Assembly: GCA_900197625.1 (NCBI GenBank)
Contig: FZLS01000006.1
Span: forward strand, 1-64,000
Reading direction: 5' to 3'
Length of the DNA stretch: 64,000 bases
DNA from: Rhodobacteraceae bacterium Water-Bin34
GTDB lineage: Bacteria > Pseudomonadota > Alphaproteobacteria > Rhodobacterales > Rhodobacteraceae
In this document: positions 18,460 to 27,424 of the stretch, one piece after another
Layout of the letters: each line of letters begins with the position of its first letter
Numbering within the stretch: position 1 is the stretch's first letter
Made by a program: the position numbers and the translations under genes
Notes under the pieces: generated by a model
What the model was told of the DNA's origin: nothing
The model's database searches: none
Seen by the model: the letters and a program-made list of their open reading frames with translations, nothing else

Positions 18460-19587
18460 ATGCGTGCAGAAATTGAGAATATTATTAGTGAAATCCATAA
18501 GTCTTTGGAATTGCTAAAACAGCGAATGGATTGGGAAACAGCTGAGCATCGAATGGAGGAATTTGATGCAATGTCAGAAAACCCTGATTTATGGAATAAC
18601 CCTGAGAAAGCACAGAAATTGATGAGGGAAAGACAAATGCTTTCTGACTCAATATCAAACTTTAAAGAGCTAACATCTAATCTCCAGGATAATATTGACT
18701 TGATCGAGCTTGGTGAAATTGAAGAAGATGAAGAAATAATTAAAGAGGCTGAAAATAGTATATTAACGGTTCAACGAGAAGCGGCCAAACAAGAATTAGA
18801 GGCTTTATTGAATGGTGAGGTTGATTCTAATGATACATTTTTACAAATTAATGCTGGTGCTGGTGGAACAGAAAGTTGTGATTGGGCAAGTATGCTTGCT
18901 CGTATGTATATTAGATGGGCTGAACAAAAAGGTTATAAAGTAGACAGAATGGAAGAAAGTGTTGGTGATGAGGCCGGCATAAAGTCTGTTACATATCAGA
19001 TCAGAGGGCATAATGCTTATGGATGGATGAAATCTGAGAGTGGAGTTCATCGTTTGGTGAGAATTTCACCTTTCGATAGTAATGCAAAGCGCCATACTTC
19101 ATTTTCGTCTGTGTGGGTTTATCCTGTTGTCGATGATAATATTGACATTGATATTAACCCATCTGAAATACGTGTTGATACCTACCGCTCATCAGGTGCT
19201 GGGGGGCAGCATGTAAATACAACAGATTCAGCCGTAAGAATAACTCACATTCCTACTAATATAGTTGTTCAAAGCTCTGAAAAATCTCAACATCAAAATA
19301 GAGCCAATTGTATGGCAGCATTGAAGTCCAGGTTATATGAACTAGAAATGCGTAAAAGAACAGAAGGTATACAAGAAGCTCATGATAATAAAGGTGATGC
19401 AGGGTGGGGCAATCAAATCAGGTCGTATGTATTACACCCATATCAGATGGTAAAAGATTTAAGAACTAATGTAGAAACATCAGACAGCCAGGGAGTTTTA
19501 AATGGAGATCTTGATATGTTTATGGCAGCCACATTAGCACTTGATGTGGCTGGTAAAACTCGTGCTGAGGCACAATTAGATAACTAG
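18460..19587 (+). CDS. prfB: Peptide chain release factor 2
   Basis: Terminates translation at UGA and UAA. The 375 aa are encoded in a single continuous frame, so the programmed +1 frameshift known from E. coli prfB is absent. The stop-codon recognition motif SPF is in 'VRISPFDSNAKRHTSF', and the peptidyl-hydrolysis motif GGQ is in 'SSGAGGQHVN'. Length is normal. It lies 43 bases after mrcA and probably shares its transcript. It converges on the bactofilin gene. Confidence 0.98.
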   Translation: MRAEIENIISEIHKSLELLKQRMDWETAEHRMEEFDAMSENPDLWNNPEKAQKLMRERQMLSDSISNFKELTSNLQDNIDLIELGEIEEDEEIIKEAENSILTVQREAAKQELEALLNGEVDSNDTFLQINAGAGGTESCDWASMLARMYIRWAEQKGYKVDRMEESVGDEAGIKSVTYQIRGHNAYGWMKSESGVHRLVRISPFDSNAKRHTSFSSVWVYPVVDDNIDIDINPSEIRVDTYRSSGAGGQHVNTTDSAVRITHIPTNIVVQSSEKSQHQNRANCMAALKSRLYELEMRKRTEGIQEAHDNKGDAGWGNQIRSYVLHPYQMVKDLRTNVETSDSQGVLNGDLDMFMAATLALDVAGKTRAEAQLDN

Positions 19588-19646
19588 GAAGTGCTCTAAT
19601 TTGTTCAAAAATAAAATATGATAATCACTATAGATATAATTAGTGA

Positions 19647-20138
19647 TTACTCAGGAGATTTAATTGGAGATTTAACCTTTGCAGAACTAGCGTTCAAAGG
19701 ATCGTCTTGTCTTGTTACAGAGCCTTCGAAATGTGCACCGCTTTCAATTGCAATGGTTTTATGAATTATATCACCTTCAACGCGGGCTGTTGCGGTTAAG
19801 CGAACTTTTAGTCCTCTAACTCTTCCAATTACTCTGCCATGAACAACAATATCATCAGCTACTATTTCACCTTTGACTGTTGATCCTTCACCAACAGTAA
19901 GTAAATGTGCTCTAATATCCCCATCAACTGTGCCAGATATTTGAATATCACCAGAAGTTTTAACATTACCTTTTATGTGAATATCTGTTGATAATGTAGA
20001 AGCCGGTGGTTTGGCTTTTAATGATGTCGGTGTTGCTCCCATTGGGCTTGATGGTGCCGCTGGCGAACTAGCGGGTTTAGTAGGTGTATTATTGCCAATA
20101 GGTGAGGGTTTTTGTGGTTCTGGTTTCTTAGAAAACAT
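19647..20138 (-). CDS. Bactofilin (polymer-forming cytoskeletal protein)
   Basis: A 163-aa protein whose central region (about 50-140) is a bactofilin beta-helix with repeated short strands: 'IHIKGNVKTSGDIQISGTVDGDI', 'LTVGEGSTVKGEIVADDIVVHGRVIGRVRG'. The N-terminal 45 residues are a Pro/Ser/Ala-rich disordered tail. Bactofilins polymerise without nucleotide and position cell-wall enzymes. It overlaps the upstream M23 peptidase gene by 11 bases, the same pairing known in other bacteria where bactofilin and a LytM peptidase shape the cell. Function in local wall remodelling is inferred from that pairing. Confidence 0.93.
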   Translation of the reverse strand: MFSKKPEPQKPSPIGNNTPTKPASSPAAPSSPMGATPTSLKAKPPASTLSTDIHIKGNVKTSGDIQISGTVDGDIRAHLLTVGEGSTVKGEIVADDIVVHGRVIGRVRGLKVRLTATARVEGDIIHKTIAIESGAHFEGSVTRQDDPLNASSAKVKSPIKSPE

Positions 20139-21507
20139 TTTTTGTAGCCTTCATGTAATTTATTGCGTTTATTGGCTTCCCGCCAAGTCTTATTTCATAA
20201 TGTAGGTGCACGCCAGTGCTTCTACCCGAGTTCCCCATAGATCCGATTTGTTCACCTCGTAACACTTTTTGCCCTTTTTTTACATGAATTTTATGTAAAT
20301 GAGCGTAGTAGGTGATGAAACCTTGACTATGTCGAATTTTAATTAAACGGCCATATCCACCGTTGTTACCAGCGAATATAACAACACCATCGCCAGTGGC
20401 AACTATTTTCGTACCTAAAGGAGCTGCTAAATCAGTTCCATTGTGCATTCTGCGCTTCCCATTAACTGGATCTTTTCGATAACCAAAGCCACTTGTATAT
20501 CTGTGTGAGCCATCAACAGGATGGCCTAATGGAACTTTTGCAATTGCTAATTTTAATAAACTTACCTCATCAAGATCACGAAGTACTTTAGAAGCTCGTT
20601 CGGACATGTGATCATGCAAGACACTTTCTGAAGAAGTCTCTATTGGAGTAATAGCACCTCCAGTTCCAGAATATCCTCTCCTTACTTCATTCACTAAGGA
20701 TTTTGTATTTATACCTTTTTTGTTCAATACCTTAGATAAAGGAGCTAATGCAATATCGACAGCTTCTTCTAATCTATTAAATATTTGATTACCACGCTCT
20801 TGTAATAATGCAGAATCTAATTCTAGCGTTTCTACCTGGGTTTCCATAATTGTTGTCTCTTCATAGAGTTTGTCTCTCTCAGCAGAAGTTTTTTTGAGAG
20901 CATCAGATAGAAAGGCAAGTGTATCTTTATTGTCTATTGATTTTCCAAATTCTGAATTGATTTCATTTGAAACCGTCCTAAATTTATTTTGCAAATTATT
21001 TGCTCTTTCAATAGCATTGTCGCGTGCTTTAATTGCATCCTGCAACTTACGTTGCATAATATTCAATCCTTTACCTAATTCCCGGCGTTGTTCTTCTAAT
21101 TCTAGTAGCTCTGATTGCTGAATGGAAACTTGGTCAAGTGCTATGTAGAACCTCTCCAAGGATGTTTGGGCTTCTAATGATCTTTTATTACGCTCGTTCG
21201 ATAGTTGCTCTAAGCGGCTCTCGTAAGCTTGTTGTAAGACACCTGCTTGTTCTTTGTCAGTTTTAGCTGAAATTGCCTGTACCGCCAGCATAACTGTAGC
21301 TATTATCATCCAACAAAATGATAATGCGAATGTGGTTCCAACAACAGTTTGAATAATTGGAGTTAATCTTACATATCTTGCAGTTTTATCTGAACGTAAA
21401 TAAATCCGTTGCTCTGGAATACGCTTGCTTAAAAACATATTTATATTGGTAAGATTTTTCTGCATGCTAAGTTTCTTCCAATCGTGAAACAATTTATGGT
21501 AATTCAT
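20128..21507 (-). CDS. M23 (LytM) peptidoglycan endopeptidase with coiled coil
   Basis: A 459-aa envelope protein. A membrane helix (about residues 55-78) is followed by a long coiled-coil region (about 85-250) and a C-terminal M23 domain. The metal ligands and catalytic residues look intact: 'MHNGTDLAAPLGT' (H, D), 'YYAHLHKIHV' (HxH) and 'GVHLHYEIR' (HxH). It should therefore be an active endopeptidase rather than a degenerate activator. It precedes and overlaps the bactofilin gene. Start 21507 is the longest option; in-frame ATGs at about residues 15 and 24 also precede the helix. Confidence 0.92.
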   Translation of the reverse strand: MNYHKLFHDWKKLSMQKNLTNINMFLSKRIPEQRIYLRSDKTARYVRLTPIIQTVVGTTFALSFCWMIIATVMLAVQAISAKTDKEQAGVLQQAYESRLEQLSNERNKRSLEAQTSLERFYIALDQVSIQQSELLELEEQRRELGKGLNIMQRKLQDAIKARDNAIERANNLQNKFRTVSNEINSEFGKSIDNKDTLAFLSDALKKTSAERDKLYEETTIMETQVETLELDSALLQERGNQIFNRLEEAVDIALAPLSKVLNKKGINTKSLVNEVRRGYSGTGGAITPIETSSESVLHDHMSERASKVLRDLDEVSLLKLAIAKVPLGHPVDGSHRYTSGFGYRKDPVNGKRRMHNGTDLAAPLGTKIVATGDGVVIFAGNNGGYGRLIKIRHSQGFITYYAHLHKIHVKKGQKVLRGEQIGSMGNSGRSTGVHLHYEIRLGGKPINAINYMKATKNVF

Positions 21508-21602
21508 TAAGATCTTTTCTTTGGTTACTCAATGAATTTCATAAATCGATTTGTTTTAATTTATTAATGGCCTGAAATAAGCAAAATATTGCCAGTTTTT
21601 TA

Positions 21603-22406
21603 TCAGCTAACTGCTATTGGCCAATAAAAGTCTAGTGGTATACCAGCTTCAGCTCTCTTTTCGTCATTAAATGGAGGTTTTAGACTACTTTTAAAATATT
21701 TCTTAACTAATTCATGAAACGTTTCTTTTGGATCTTTATCATACCTTCCACATAAAAAATGAAACCATTTAGAGCCAAAAGCAACATGGCCTACTTCCTC
21801 CGAATAAATAATTTCCAAAGTTTTTACAGTTTCTTTATCGTTTATATCCTTAAAAAGTTTTATCATTCCTGGTGTTACATCTAGCCCTCTGGCTTCAAGG
21901 ACCATAGGAACTATGGCAAGTCTTCCAAGGAAATCTTCAGATGTTTCCTCTGCTGAGCTCCACATTCCAGCATGAGCAGGTAACTCGCCGTAGTATGATC
22001 CCTTAGCAATTAGGCGCTCAGATAGTAATCTAAAATGTTTACTCTCTTCTTGAGCGGCTTTTACCCAATCATCAAAGTAGCCCATTGGCATTTTAATATG
22101 AGCAAATCTTGCGATAATATCCCAGTGCAAATCAACTGCATTTAATTCTATATGGGCTATTGCATGCAAAAGTGCTATTCGACCTTTTTCATTACCATAT
22201 TTTCGTTTGGGCATGTCTCTTGGAGGTAATAATATTGGGTTCTGGGGTCGAGAAGGTTTAATTGGAGGTATTGTGTCTCCAATATCAATGTTTTTATTAA
22301 ACTTATCTGAAGAAAACCATATTTTAGAATATTCTTCTGATTTTAAAATTTTTAAATGTGGATCAGATGTTGTTAAAACATCAACAGCCATTTGTGTTAG
22401 TGTCAT
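21603..22406 (-). CDS. DUF455 ferritin-like protein
   Basis: A 267-aa protein of the DUF455 ferritin-like family. It contains the expected di-iron-type helical motifs: 'IAHIELNAVDLHWDIIARFAH' (ExxH-like, about 84-104), 'AAQEESKHFRLL' (about 118-129) and 'IIYSEEVGHVAFG' (about 198-210). The conserved Glu and His residues suggest a carboxylate-bridged di-iron centre. The substrate is unknown. The start ATG overlaps the bcp stop by 4 bases (ATGA), so the two are translationally coupled, suggesting a redox or oxidative-stress role. No signal peptide. Confidence 0.88.
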   Translation of the reverse strand: MTLTQMAVDVLTTSDPHLKILKSEEYSKIWFSSDKFNKNIDIGDTIPPIKPSRPQNPILLPPRDMPKRKYGNEKGRIALLHAIAHIELNAVDLHWDIIARFAHIKMPMGYFDDWVKAAQEESKHFRLLSERLIAKGSYYGELPAHAGMWSSAEETSEDFLGRLAIVPMVLEARGLDVTPGMIKLFKDINDKETVKTLEIIYSEEVGHVAFGSKWFHFLCGRYDKDPKETFHELVKKYFKSSLKPPFNDEKRAEAGIPLDFYWPIAVS

Positions 22407-22873
22407 GATAAATTTTGCTTTTTAATACTTTCAAGTAAGATTTTGGCATGACCTGCAACCTTAACTTTTCTCCATTCATGCAATATTTCACCCGTTGGAT
22501 TGATGAGAAATGTAGATCGCTCTATGCCCATATATTTTTTACCGTACATATTCTTTTCAACCCATACATCAAAAAATTCACATAAAGTTTTATTGGTGTC
22601 TGAAAGTAATTCTAAATTTAGGTTATGTTTAAAAATGAATTTATTATGTGCCTCAAGAGTATCTGTAGATACTCCTATTATAATAGTATTTAACTTATCA
22701 AATTCTGGTTTTAGTTCAGTAAAATCTTTGGCTTCTTTTGTACACCCAGGTGTATCATCTCTAGGATAAAAATATAATACTACATATTTCCCAAATAAAT
22801 CTGAGAACATAAATATTTTGTTATTCTTGTGCGTTATTTTTAAATTTTGCACATTTTTACCAATAATTGGCAT
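22403..22873 (-). CDS. bcp: Thioredoxin-dependent peroxiredoxin, Bcp/PrxQ family
   Basis: Reduces hydroperoxides in the cytoplasm. The 156 aa contain the peroxidatic Cys44 in 'PRDDTPGCTKEAKDF'. The usual resolving cysteine five residues later (CxxxxC) is replaced by Lys49. Another cysteine (Cys98, in 'NKTLCEFF') might serve, or the enzyme may work as a 1-Cys type. Overlaps the following DUF455 gene by 4 bases. Its promoter lies in the 95-base gap shared with the diverging YhdP-like gene. Confidence 0.95.
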   Translation of the reverse strand: MPIIGKNVQNLKITHKNNKIFMFSDLFGKYVVLYFYPRDDTPGCTKEAKDFTELKPEFDKLNTIIIGVSTDTLEAHNKFIFKHNLNLELLSDTNKTLCEFFDVWVEKNMYGKKYMGIERSTFLINPTGEILHEWRKVKVAGHAKILLESIKKQNLS

Positions 22874-22968
22874 TCATATTCCAATTCGCTAGTCTTATTG
22901 AAAAGTAACGTATAGTTAAAGGAATATAGGCTCAAGGTTTATATTAGAGTACAAAATGGGGAAATATA

Positions 22969-25900
22969 TTGGTTGATAAAGATCAAGAAATTCAAGAAGC
23001 TAATAATTACTCATTGGATGTAATAGCAAAGTTTATCCGATGGTCATTATATGTAATTTTATTTATTGTTTTTGTGCTACCAACAATATTTTTGAGTTAT
23101 ATTTACTTAAACGATGAAGCTGAAATAACAGAATTATCTTTTTTAAGAAGTTATGCTGAAGAAAAAATAGAACAACAGCTCGTTAAATATGATGTAAGAA
23201 TATCTTCAGCTGGTATAGCAAAAGGCGAGGCTTTCTTTTCACCAAAATTTATTTTTATGGATGTAACAGTCGATAATGAAAATGAAGATAGATTGTATGA
23301 GCTACCTAAAGTTTATACAAATCTCAACCTACTTAATAGAAATGATAAGGGTTCTATAACAATAGAAAACGCACAATTATTTTTAAAAAGAAATCTATCA
23401 GGTAGACTCATTATATCGTCTGATGAAATGTCTAAAGAGAATTTATTTGAAAGAATTGATTTAACATCAATTGCATTTTCAAAGATACCAATATTAAATC
23501 GCTTTACTAAATTCCATGCTGAAAATATTTCCATTGATTATCACGATGATAAAACAAAAAATAATTACATTTTCAAAAACGGTAAATTTAGCATAAAAAA
23601 AGATATAGATGATTTATCATTTTCGAGTACATTTGATTTAATTAAATCAAACAGTGATATTTCAATAATTAAACTGTCTGGAAATCATAAAATTAATGAT
23701 GAAACTTTTGAAGTAATTGCAAAAGTAGAAGACGCAGATCCATTAACATTAGCTAATCAAATTCCAGCTCTGGATTGGTTGCGAAACTTAGAAACTAATG
23801 TGAATGCATCAATCATCACATTATTTAATAGTGATATAGATATTTTAAACATGGATGGTGTGATTGAATTAGAAGCAGGTAAGTTGAAGTCAACACCTCA
23901 ATATGCATCAACGGATTTTCTACACTTAAAAACATATTTTGATTATGATTTAAATTCGGACATTTTTAATTTTTCAAACTTTGAATTTAAATCCAAGCAA
24001 CTATCAGCAAATGGATCTGCAAAAAACTTTCTTCTTAGGGACTCTAATTTTAATATAACGGGTTCTAAAACTAAATTAAAAATTTCAGAAGGTAAATTTA
24101 ATCGGCCAGATATTTTTGAAAATGAGACTATTTCATTAAAATCAGGATTTGCTGATTTATTGATAAATATCGAACCATTCAGCATTAACTTAGAAAATAG
24201 TAATATTCAAAGTGCTCAATCAAATTTAATATTAAATGGGAAATTATCAGCAAGAAATGATTATTGGGAAAGTGATTTTAATTTAGAAATTGATGTATTG
24301 GATAAGCAACAAATTATTGATTTTTGGCCAATAAATTATAATGCCAAATCTAGAAAATGGACTGCTCAAAACGTCAATAGTTCCTTGATTTCTAATATTA
24401 AAGGAAATTTGAAAAGTTCTATGGGTGTAACAAATTCAGAATTTACATTCGATTTTGATGATACAAGTATAAATGCAATAAAATCAGTTGTGCCGCTTGT
24501 TGGAATATCCGGTGAGGGAAGCTTATCTGATAATCAAATTACATTTAATTTAGAAAGTGGAGTATTTGAAACTTCACCGGGATATTTCACGAACTTAAGT
24601 GGTAGTATATTTCATATTCCAAACATAAAGGTTTTGCCTGCAAAAGGGCAAATGAAATTAAATGCAAAAGGAAAATTAAAGTCATTTTTTGAAATATTAG
24701 ACTCAGACAAATTTAAATATTTAGAAAAAGCTGGCTTTGATTCTGATATTGCAAATGGTTTGATGGAATTAGGTGGTTGGATCGAGTGGCCACTCATAAA
24801 AGGTGTATCTCAAGAACAAGTGCTATTCTCTGTTGATGGCATTTTATCAAATATTGAAAGTGATAAAATCATAAGAAATCGCAATATTGTCTCTGATAGT
24901 CTTGCATTAAAAGCTTCTGATGAGAAGTTATCCATTTTTGGAAAAAGTAAAATTGATAACTTTCCAATTGAATTTTCATGGATGCAAAATTTAAAAAATA
25001 ATTCTGATAGAATGAGTACTGTAGATGCTAAATTTTATATCAATCAAAACGGTTTAGATACATTTAATGTTTTATTACCTGAAGGTATGTTCAGTGGAAA
25101 TGCACAAGGGAACTTGAGATTAAGTTTAAGGCCAAAAAAACCAGCTAAATTTTTGATGAGTAGTAATCTTAAGGGGGCTGAAATTAATATCAATTCTCTT
25201 GGATGGAGTAATAAAAGCATCAAAAACGGTAACTTAAATATTCGGGGGAGTTTATCTACTCCAATTGATATTAATGAAATCAGAATTTTAGCTGATGATT
25301 TAAATGCTAATGGGAAAGTTAATTTTGATAATGATAGTAAATTTAAGTCAGCAGTTTTTCCAGAAATCAATGTTGCAGACTGGTTTTCGACATCATTGAC
25401 CGTAAGCAAAACTGATAGTGAAAGCTTGATGGAGCTAGATGGAGGTGTGGTTGATTTTAGAAAGCTTGTTTTTGGGAAAAGTGATGATACAGAAGTTGGG
25501 CTATTAAATGTTTCATTAGATAGTCTTAGAATTTCGGAAGGTATAGAGTTTACAAATTTTAGTACTAATATTGATTTTAGTCAAAAAGAATTAGGAAACT
25601 TTAAAGCCCAAATAAATGGTGGTGCGAATATTTTTGGCAAGCTTTCAAAGGGTGAATTTGGTACAATTATTACTTTGAATGGGGATGATGCAGGGCATGT
25701 ATTAAGATCAGCTGGAATATTAGATAACATTCGTGGTGGAAAATTAAATTTGGTACTAACTCCCAATGAAAAAAATGGATATTATACTGGCAGATTTATA
25801 ACAAATAAATTCCGTATGCTTCACTCAAATCCTGTAGCCTTATTACTTGATAGTTTAAGTTTAGTTGGACTTGTGGATAAATTGGAAAATGAAGGCATTC

Positions 25901-26253
25901 AATTCAATCAAGCAAAGGGTTGGTTAAATATAACTCCTGAAGGCATACAACTGCGTGATGTAAGTTTAGTTGGCTTGTCTATGGGAATGAGTATTACCGG
26001 TTGGTATGATAAAAAGAAAAAAGCTATTAATTTTGATGGTGTCATTACTCCTGTTTATGCAATAAATGGAGTTTTCGAAAGATTAGCAGGCAAGCTTTTT
26101 GGAGAACAAAAAGGAGAAGGTTTATTTAGTTTCGTGTATACGATGAAGGGCCCAACTAATGCGCCAAATGTTAAGGTTAAACCACTTTCAATTTTAACAC
26201 CTGGAGGTTTCCGCAAAATATTTAGATCAGATATACCCGCACCTTCCAAGTAA
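22969..26253 (+). CDS. Large AsmA/YhdP-like (DUF3971) inner-membrane-anchored protein
   Basis: A 1094-aa protein with one N-terminal membrane helix (about 22-45). A very long periplasmic region of repeated beta-rich segments follows, as in the AsmA/TamB/YhdP 'repeating beta-groove' proteins that bridge the periplasm for phospholipid transport. The C-terminal part ('GGKLNLVLTPNEKNGYYTGRFITNKFRM', 'GLVDKLENEGIQFNQAKGWLNITPEGIQLRDVSLVG') matches the DUF3971/AsmA C-terminal pattern. It starts with TTG at 22969 ('MVDKDQE') preceded by GGGGAAA; an upstream ATG at 22956 runs into a stop. It is 37 bases upstream of queA. The lipid-transport role is inferred from family. Confidence 0.85.
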   Translation: MVDKDQEIQEANNYSLDVIAKFIRWSLYVILFIVFVLPTIFLSYIYLNDEAEITELSFLRSYAEEKIEQQLVKYDVRISSAGIAKGEAFFSPKFIFMDVTVDNENEDRLYELPKVYTNLNLLNRNDKGSITIENAQLFLKRNLSGRLIISSDEMSKENLFERIDLTSIAFSKIPILNRFTKFHAENISIDYHDDKTKNNYIFKNGKFSIKKDIDDLSFSSTFDLIKSNSDISIIKLSGNHKINDETFEVIAKVEDADPLTLANQIPALDWLRNLETNVNASIITLFNSDIDILNMDGVIELEAGKLKSTPQYASTDFLHLKTYFDYDLNSDIFNFSNFEFKSKQLSANGSAKNFLLRDSNFNITGSKTKLKISEGKFNRPDIFENETISLKSGFADLLINIEPFSINLENSNIQSAQSNLILNGKLSARNDYWESDFNLEIDVLDKQQIIDFWPINYNAKSRKWTAQNVNSSLISNIKGNLKSSMGVTNSEFTFDFDDTSINAIKSVVPLVGISGEGSLSDNQITFNLESGVFETSPGYFTNLSGSIFHIPNIKVLPAKGQMKLNAKGKLKSFFEILDSDKFKYLEKAGFDSDIANGLMELGGWIEWPLIKGVSQEQVLFSVDGILSNIESDKIIRNRNIVSDSLALKASDEKLSIFGKSKIDNFPIEFSWMQNLKNNSDRMSTVDAKFYINQNGLDTFNVLLPEGMFSGNAQGNLRLSLRPKKPAKFLMSSNLKGAEININSLGWSNKSIKNGNLNIRGSLSTPIDINEIRILADDLNANGKVNFDNDSKFKSAVFPEINVADWFSTSLTVSKTDSESLMELDGGVVDFRKLVFGKSDDTEVGLLNVSLDSLRISEGIEFTNFSTNIDFSQKELGNFKAQINGGANIFGKLSKGEFGTIITLNGDDAGHVLRSAGILDNIRGGKLNLVLTPNEKNGYYTGRFITNKFRMLHSNPVALLLDSLSLVGLVDKLENEGIQFNQAKGWLNITPEGIQLRDVSLVGLSMGMSITGWYDKKKKAINFDGVITPVYAINGVFERLAGKLFGEQKGEGLFSFVYTMKGPTNAPNVKVKPLSILTPGGFRKIFRSDIPAPSK

Positions 26254-26290
26254 CTCTTGCATATAGAAAACAATCAATTAATTAAAACAC

Positions 26291-27337
26291 ATGAAATTAT
26301 CTGATTTTGACTTCAAATTACCAAATGAATTAATAGCATTGAGGCCTGCAGACCCTCGAAGTTCTTCAAAGCTATTAGTATCGTCAGGGGATGAAATCAT
26401 AGATGACCATTTCTTTAATATAATTAAGTATCTTAAAAGAGGTGACAGACTTGTTTTAAACGATACTAAAGTTATTCCAGCAAAGTTATCGGGGCAAAGA
26501 ATTCGTTATTCAGATAATGGAAAAACATCAGCAAATATTGGTGTAAATCTTTTGTCGATGATTAAAGAAGGACATTGGCTGGCCTTAGCGAAGCCGGCAA
26601 AAAGGGTAAATGTGGGTGAAACAATACACTTTGGTAAAGATCTAAACGCACTAGTTTTGGAAAAATCACCTGATGGATTGCTATTAAAATTTAATATGTC
26701 AGAAGAAAATTTTGAGAAAAAGTTAGAGACATTAGGGAAAATGCCTCTACCACCTTATATTGCTTCACAAAGATTACCCGATGAACTTGACGACAATGAT
26801 TATCAAACAGTATTTGCAAAACACTCTGGATCTGTTGCTGCACCGACAGCATCATTACATTTTGATAATATGATTTTAAAGCAATTAATTGATTGTGGAA
26901 TAAAAATTTCTAAAGTTACTTTACATGTTGGTGCAGGTACTTTTCTCCCTGTGAAAGTTAACAATATTGCTGATCATAAGATGCATGCAGAGTGGGGTGA
27001 GGTAAGTGATATTGCTGCATTAGAAATTGCTCAAACTAAATCTGAAGGTGGCCGAATTATACCAGTTGGAACAACTGCTTTGAGGTTAATAGAAACAGCA
27101 GCTAGATCAGGTCAAATTGAAGCTTGGTCTGGAGATACTGATATATTCATAACTCCTGGTTTTAAATTTAATATTGCAGATGGGTTGATTACAAATTTTC
27201 ACTTGCCAAAATCAACATTGTTGATGTTAGTAAGTGCTTTGATGGGATCTAAAAGATTAAAAAATATATACTCACATGCTATAAAGAATAAATATCGGTT
27301 TTTTTCTTATGGCGATGCATCTTTATTACTTCCATAA
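26291..27337 (+). CDS. queA: S-adenosylmethionine:tRNA ribosyltransferase-isomerase
   Basis: Adds the cyclopentenediol precursor to preQ1-tRNA in queuosine synthesis. The 348 aa show the full set of QueA motifs: 'FDFKLPNELIALRPADPR' at the N-terminus, 'RLVLNDTKVIPAKL', 'PPYI', 'YQTVFAKHSGSVAAPTASLHF', 'LHVGAGTFLPVKV' and 'TNFHLPKSTLLMLVSAL'. In many alphaproteobacteria tgt follows; here an MFS carrier follows instead, so the partner tgt must be elsewhere. Confidence 0.97.
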   Translation: MKLSDFDFKLPNELIALRPADPRSSSKLLVSSGDEIIDDHFFNIIKYLKRGDRLVLNDTKVIPAKLSGQRIRYSDNGKTSANIGVNLLSMIKEGHWLALAKPAKRVNVGETIHFGKDLNALVLEKSPDGLLLKFNMSEENFEKKLETLGKMPLPPYIASQRLPDELDDNDYQTVFAKHSGSVAAPTASLHFDNMILKQLIDCGIKISKVTLHVGAGTFLPVKVNNIADHKMHAEWGEVSDIAALEIAQTKSEGGRIIPVGTTALRLIETAARSGQIEAWSGDTDIFITPGFKFNIADGLITNFHLPKSTLLMLVSALMGSKRLKNIYSHAIKNKYRFFSYGDASLLLP

Positions 27338-27424
27338 AATATAAACGACTTTATAAGCGTCGCTAATACACAAATCATTAATTTTGATTCTGTTATTATT
27401 TACATAATTTTTTTGGATAATCTG

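Noticed and set aside
18460-18560. Programmed +1 frameshift expected in prfB
   Set aside because: The prfB frame is continuous from the ATG with no in-frame UGA near codon 26, so no frameshift is needed.
19623-19648. Hairpin AATCACT/AGTGATT between prfB and the bactofilin gene as a terminator
   Set aside because: The stem is 7 AT-rich pairs with a 12-base loop and no T-run on either strand, too weak to call.
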